Origin: Candidatus Zhuqueibacterota bacterium
GTDB taxonomy: Bacteria > Zhuqueibacterota > Zhuqueibacteria > Oceanimicrobiales > Oceanimicrobiaceae
Length of the DNA stretch: 39,386 bases
Direction: 5' to 3'
Assembly (NCBI GenBank): GCA_029262005.1
Contig: JAJDAG010000144.1
Coordinates: 1 to 39,386, forward strand
The notes beneath the pieces were generated by a model. That model saw nothing but the letters and a program-made list of their open reading frames with translations. It did no database searches and was not told the DNA's origin. Each line of letters starts with the position of its first letter. Positions within the stretch are counted from its first letter, which is position 1. The translations under genes were made by a program, and so were the position numbers. Below, piece after piece: positions 36,001 to 39,386 of the stretch.

Positions 36001-36932
36001 CGCCGGTTCTGCCGACCACGCCAATTAATCTAAACGCAGGCTGGGAATTCGTCAGCTACTTGCCGGCAGCCTCTCAGTCTGCTGAAACAGCCGTCGCTTC
36101 GATTTTGTCTCAATTGGCGATTATCAAAAATGACGCCGGTAATTTCTTCATTCCCAATGTCATTAACTCTCTTGGAAATATGAACCCGGGTGAAGGATAT
36201 AAACTTTTCCTCAATTCGGCCGCAACGCTGCTCTATTCTCAAGGTGGTTCCCTGGCTAAAAGGTCGGAATCTACGCCATCTTCTCAAAGCGCATTACCGC
36301 AACATTTTCGCTTCAAAAATGGGACAGGTGAAAGTTATGCCATCGTCGTGCAATCGCTGGAAATAAATGGCAGCTCACCAAATCAAAAAGATGAGATTGC
36401 TGTGTTCACCGAACAAGATCTTTGCGTTGGAGCAGGTATTTGGGATGGCAATATCTTGGCGCTTTCAGCCTGGGCGGACAACGTTCAGACTGAAGAAGCC
36501 GATGGTTTCGGAGAAAACCAAAGCATCACGTTCAAATACTGGGATAGCAATCTTAATCAGGAATTTGTGTTAACGCCTGATTTTCACCAGGGTAGCGGAA
36601 CCTTTGGTGACGGGCCGTATGCTGTAGTGACTCTGGAAAAATCGCAAGTCCCGGGCATCTTTTCTTTAGCACAAAATTATCCCAATCCCTTTAACGCCGG
36701 GACGGTTATTTCCTATCAAATTCCGGTAGCTGGAAAAGTGATGCTCAAAATTTACAATGTTCTGGGGCAGGAAGTCGCGACACTCATTGATGAAAATCAG
36801 GCAGCAGGATTGTTTCAGGCCCAATGGCAGGGGCAGGATAATTACGGGAATCTGGTTCCGAGCGGAATTTACCTCTACAAATTAACTGCCGGGACTTACT
36901 CCGCTATTCAAAAGGCAGCATTTGTAAAATAA
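33066..36932 (+). CDS. large secreted multidomain surface protein with T9SS sorting domain, 1288 aa
   Basis: A signal peptide ends near VVAE (residue 35). Residues about 40-455 repeat a blade-like motif (EFLAVWTEW, FLVVWSDRQ, FMITWRET, AFVAWEDWRN), suggesting a beta propeller. Two Kre9/KNH-like Ig modules follow (about 460-555 and 556-650: PNGGEKWYVGSQQEVWWGS and PDGGEVWQVGSQQQVTWTS). A module starting HFTFSYETGDSYSIVI occurs at about 781-895 and again at about 1080-1193 (HFRFKNGTGESYAIVV). Between them lie two GWSWISFNV/GWEFVSYLP repeats. The T9SS domain is at about 1196-1288 (LAQNYPNPFNAGTVISYQIP). No catalytic motif is seen, and a binding or structural role at the cell surface is likely. 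AAGGAGG precedes the ATG. It is co-directional with the next gene. Confidence 0.85.
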   Translation: MTILTKTTSNKSSIQAWFAIIILMSLFPVERVVAEIPVRISANLEDAVDIAYNSTDDEFLAVWTEWVPSGSIFTLGPVLGQRIDGDGTLIGTPFTIFSVGAEPAIAYNTQRNEYLVACSNLGVLTRRVSSSGQLIDALQTMVANAGEPRVLYNAISDEYLVLGAALEENPASSGFCDIKIFSRRVRSSGSAIGNTNNIVTQSHGICADGAIYAVDYAPITSGQTPGGISTPTGRYLLAIDYPGDLMMLDSHGAPLATLYNPQSSIYYNSVPFQLSKLGITHDVDVAFGYWNDEPTFLVVWSDRQQTHQGQTWTGVWGGLVDAKNINYLTTQGVANTTFPISFINSHLATPVTVKEWKPKADYNSATKKFMITWRETPGSDPQNDTQVNHIRANSIDANNLPPQTFNVVLSRTNGDENPQFPAIAANSKTGGAFVAWEDWRNNTTTKVDLYGATMAAPVVESLTLIEPNGGEKWYVGSQQEVWWGSQNFNDPAKIEYSTDNGSTWKLLSASTTDKTFPWTIPNEPSSNCLVRVSDAADGTPSDVSDARFSILKAGLNITAPDGGEVWQVGSQQQVTWTSQNIPDNDVTIELSTNNGLTYTPIGVHTNNQPSESYPWTVPNSPSTQCRIRISLQIGGVNVGDVSSSTFTIGSLGNTPTGKNITVTPGTGIEMKFDDVTGAGNTTLNTSSQGQPPPNGFFVFPTGAPIYYSINTTASFTGNIEICIEYDDTNLTLVEESKLKLYVFEVPPGNWVDITFSVDVTANIICGRVNHLTDFALMLGPSHFTFSYETGDSYSIVIDQALLNETALENGDEIGVFTPAELCVGAVVWDGTTPLALTAWADDSQTPNVDGYIPGEKMSFRIWDENDDSDTDFLATTTYSAGNGNFADGAFARISSLEAVSYATQTLGLEQGWSWISFNVRSEFLSMEKVMADMTNLVIVVDGAGNFYIPNVINSIGDWKMTEGYKIYVSAYNEVGMSGPPVLPTTPINLNAGWEFVSYLPAASQSAETAVASILSQLAIIKNDAGNFFIPNVINSLGNMNPGEGYKLFLNSAATLLYSQGGSLAKRSESTPSSQSALPQHFRFKNGTGESYAIVVQSLEINGSSPNQKDEIAVFTEQDLCVGAGIWDGNILALSAWADNVQTEEADGFGENQSITFKYWDSNLNQEFVLTPDFHQGSGTFGDGPYAVVTLEKSQVPGIFSLAQNYPNPFNAGTVISYQIPVAGKVMLKIYNVLGQEVATLIDENQAAGLFQAQWQGQDNYGNLVPSGIYLYKLTAGTYSAIQKAAFVK

Positions 36933-36964
36933 AACCAAGTGATTTTTCAAATGGAGAAGAAACC

Positions 36965-39127
36965 ATGAAAGCACACGCTCTTGCAATAATATTTGTTTTA
37001 TTTTTTACCTCATTTCTTAATGCACAAGTTCAGCATTTTTTGTTCACGGAAAATACCGGTGACAGCTACAGCATTGTCGTCAATGCAGCAACCCTGGATG
37101 CGGCCGAGTTGGCGGCAGGAGATGAAATTGGTGTTTTTACGCCGGCAGGTCTCTGTGTGGGCGCTTCAGTCTGGACGGGTAACACACCGTTGGCGCTCAT
37201 TGGTTGGATTGATGATTCTCAGACCACCGAAGTTGATGGTTATCAGCCCGGCGATGTCATGTCCTTCCGGGTGTGGCAACAAAGCAGCGACGCTGAATTC
37301 ATCGCCACACCAACTTACGCCCAGGGAAATGGAACGTTTGGAAACGGCGTTTTTACGAGCGTGTCCCTGTCCGCTGAAACGGCAATACAATCCGGTGGGA
37401 TTTTGGTAACAAATACCAGCGGTGCCGGGGCGAATTCTTTACGCGCGGCCATTGCAGAAGCCGAAAATAACGCGGGTGCAGATACCATTCGTTTTGCGAT
37501 TCCGGAGTCCGATCCGGGATACGATGCCGGCACCGGCACCTGGACAATCAGACTGCAAAGTGAATTACCGACTATATCGGATAATGGCCTGATAATTGAT
37601 GGCGGTAGCCAGGCCGGGTTTATCGGTTCCGACACCAACCCGGACGGCCCAGAAATAATCCTCGCCGGTGACCAGGCGGGCACAAATGCAGCGGGACTTT
37701 TTATTTTTAGCGCGGAAAATCAAATTTATCATTTGGTTATCAACGGATTTGGTTCTACAGGAATCTGGCTTGAAGGCGATGGTGCGACTGGGAACATGAT
37801 TTCCGCTTGCTATCTCGGCACAGATGCACTCGGCACAACTGCAAAACCGAATGGAGTTGGCGTTTATGTCCAGGACGCTTCTGAAAATTCAATTTTACAA
37901 AACCTGATTTCCTCTAACAAGACCGACGGTATTTGTATCATCGGAGAGACCAGCAACAACAACATAGTTGCAGGCAATCTCATCGGTACCGATGCAAGCG
38001 GTTCCTTGAATTTGGGCAATGAATGGATGGGGATATCGATCTATTCAGGTAGTCATGACAACAAAATTGGCGGCAGCAAAGAGGGGGAAGGTAACCTGAT
38101 TTCCGGCAATGGCAATGATGGAATTCGGGTTGGCGGGATCAGCAACCTGATTATCGGCAATATTATCGGGTTGGATTTGAGTGAGACGAGCCCAATCGGT
38201 AATACATGGGATGGCATTGCATTGTATGGCCCGCATAACGTCATTGGTGGCTCAGAACCCGGAGAAGGGAATATCATTGCCGGGAATAAACGCATCGGTA
38301 TTTCATTTAGCGACGCGGATAGCAACGACGTTATCGGCAATATGCTTGGCACCGGCAAGACAGGCAGTGAAAAATTAGGCAACTTCTTTTCAGGTATTTC
38401 CTTGAGCAGCGGCTCAAACAATAATATGATAGGGCCGGCGAATGTAATTAGTTACAACGGAACAGGTGTTTTTGTGAACCTGGACAGCACGATTCACAAT
38501 ACGATTACCCGAAATTCCATAAGCAACAATAGTGGTCAGGGAATCTGGAACTCGAATGGCGGCAATACAGAACTGGCCGCACCATCTAATATTGAAGTCA
38601 CCAGCAGTCAGGTTACCGGTACCGCTACTGCAAATGCAATTGTGGAAATCTTTTCTGATGACGATGATGAAGGCCGGGTTTACGAAGGAACAGTCTTTGC
38701 CGACGGCACTGGTAACTTCAGTTGGATGGGCACGGCCACCGGCCCAAATGTCACAGCTACCGCAACCGATGCAGATGGTAACACGTCCGAATTCAGTGAG
38801 GCTGTCAATGTCACGTCAGTTGAAACAGCGCAGGGAGTAGAACTGGTTGAAAGCTTTTCACTGCGCCAAAACTACCCCAATCCCTTCAATCCAGCAACGA
38901 CTATCACTTTTTTTATGCCGAGGCAAGCCCGGGCCAGACTGCAAGTATTTGATCTTTCCGGCCGGGAAGTTGCCGGCCTTTTGGACGAGGTGAAACCGGC
39001 AGGACGCCACAGCATCACTTTTAGTGCAATTGAATTGCCGAGCGGGGTTTATTTCTACCGGCTGCAAGCGGCGGAAGCCGGCCGGAAAACTTTGACCCAA
39101 ACAAAAAAGTTCACCATTATTAAATAG
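36965..39127 (+). CDS. secreted right-handed beta-helix protein with T9SS sorting domain, 720 aa
   Basis: A signal peptide ends near LNAQ (residue 20). Residues 23-138 are the same module found twice in the upstream protein (HFLFTENTGDSYSIVV, GDEIGVFTPAGLCVGA, DGYQPGDVMSFRVW). A parallel beta helix follows (about 145-545) with repeated turns such as GNLIGTDASGSLNLGN, NKIGGSKEGEGNLISGNGND and GNIIAGNKRIGISFSDADSN, like pectate-lyase and NosD-type folds. It also contains the CSLREAI-like entry segment NSLRAAIAEAENNAGADTIRF seen in large surface proteins. An Ig-like segment and the T9SS domain (about 635-720: LRQNYPNPFNPATTITFFMP) end it. No lyase catalytic residues are identified, so polysaccharide binding or adhesion is as likely as cleavage. 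The gap to the previous gene is 32 bases with GGAGAAG, so they form an operon. Confidence 0.87.
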   Translation: MKAHALAIIFVLFFTSFLNAQVQHFLFTENTGDSYSIVVNAATLDAAELAAGDEIGVFTPAGLCVGASVWTGNTPLALIGWIDDSQTTEVDGYQPGDVMSFRVWQQSSDAEFIATPTYAQGNGTFGNGVFTSVSLSAETAIQSGGILVTNTSGAGANSLRAAIAEAENNAGADTIRFAIPESDPGYDAGTGTWTIRLQSELPTISDNGLIIDGGSQAGFIGSDTNPDGPEIILAGDQAGTNAAGLFIFSAENQIYHLVINGFGSTGIWLEGDGATGNMISACYLGTDALGTTAKPNGVGVYVQDASENSILQNLISSNKTDGICIIGETSNNNIVAGNLIGTDASGSLNLGNEWMGISIYSGSHDNKIGGSKEGEGNLISGNGNDGIRVGGISNLIIGNIIGLDLSETSPIGNTWDGIALYGPHNVIGGSEPGEGNIIAGNKRIGISFSDADSNDVIGNMLGTGKTGSEKLGNFFSGISLSSGSNNNMIGPANVISYNGTGVFVNLDSTIHNTITRNSISNNSGQGIWNSNGGNTELAAPSNIEVTSSQVTGTATANAIVEIFSDDDDEGRVYEGTVFADGTGNFSWMGTATGPNVTATATDADGNTSEFSEAVNVTSVETAQGVELVESFSLRQNYPNPFNPATTITFFMPRQARARLQVFDLSGREVAGLLDEVKPAGRHSITFSAIELPSGVYFYRLQAAEAGRKTLTQTKKFTIIK

Positions 39128-39176
39128 CGTGAGTTCGATGTTACGGGATACCTGTTGTGAACATAAAAAAGGACTT

Positions 39177-39220
39177 GTCATTTCGAACTACGACGTCTTT
39201 TTGTCGTGTGTGAGAAATCT
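39177..39220. repeat. GTCATTTCGA...GAAATCT element, copy 2
   Basis: The same outer words as the element at 17814 bound an ACGAC-GTCTTTTT-GTCGT stem. It starts 49 bases after the last gene and may serve as its transcript end. Nothing else is recognisable from 39221 to the window edge. Confidence 0.55.
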
Positions 39221-39386
39221 GTGCGGATAGATGAGAATCGACGCCAAACTGTTTTGGTTCAGCGTGAATTGGACAAAAGAGCATTATGAAATAAGGTAGT
39301 CATGACGTTAACAATTGACAAGCGAGATTTTGTTTGTGAGTATTTTTTTCATTTACCGTACTTCTGTTATTATTGATGTAGTTCTG

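Overview
The window looks like chromosomal DNA from an uncultured or little-studied member of the FCB superphylum, of the KSB1/Calditrichota/Ignavibacteria kind. This is inferred from gene content. Three large secreted proteins end in a type IX secretion (T9SS) sorting domain with the QNYPNPFN motif. Two regulators couple a TolB-like domain and TPRs to an N-terminal input module. There is also a TonB-dependent receptor with a carboxypeptidase-regulatory-like N-terminus. No rRNA, tRNA or CRISPR array was seen.

Layout. (1) Positions 1-972 hold the left end and most of the recombinase gene of an IS110-family element. Its 5' non-coding region reads as a bridge RNA whose target loop matches the REP hairpin next to the insertion. 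(2) 973-7121 is a repeat-rich accessory stretch. It holds REP/REPIN hairpins, two small lipoprotein or VOC genes, a ypfJ-type metallopeptidase remnant, a secreted GH10 xylanase-like enzyme, a chimera of a REP-associated transposase (RAYT) N-terminus with a beta-propeller tail, and the first codons of a lost Ser/Thr kinase. (3) 7118-15304 holds a Ser/Thr kinase-TolB-TPR sensor, a TonB-dependent receptor, a GAF-AAA-Fis sigma54 activator and a small lipoprotein, which has a possible -24/-12 promoter and a strong terminator.

(4) 15780-30369 is a carbohydrate locus arranged around a divergent promoter region at 21399-21801. Leftward genes encode a heparinase II/III-like lyase, a sugar isomerase/epimerase-like TIM barrel and a CBM9-like secreted protein. 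Rightward genes encode an SSS transporter, a small secreted protein, a GxGYxYP protein, a second heparinase II/III-like protein, a sulfotransferase and a Gfo/Idh/MocA oxidoreductase. A phytanoyl-CoA dioxygenase-like gene converges on the CBM9 gene. The set suggests secretion, lyase cleavage, sodium-coupled import and cytoplasmic isomerisation/oxidation of a uronic-acid-containing, possibly sulfated, glycan. It lacks a canonical SusC/SusD pair.

(5) 30387-39127 begins with a PhoB/OmpR-type wHTH-TolB-TPR regulator on the minus strand. Just upstream of its start are four TTTTGTCA-like repeats spaced exactly 11 bp. Divergent to it are an NTF2-like lipoprotein gene and two large T9SS-exported adhesin/scaffold-like proteins that share an extracellular module.

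The most notable observation is that the IS110 left end, its insertion point in a REP and its predicted bridge-RNA guides can be read together from the sequence. The next is the 11-bp-periodic candidate operator.
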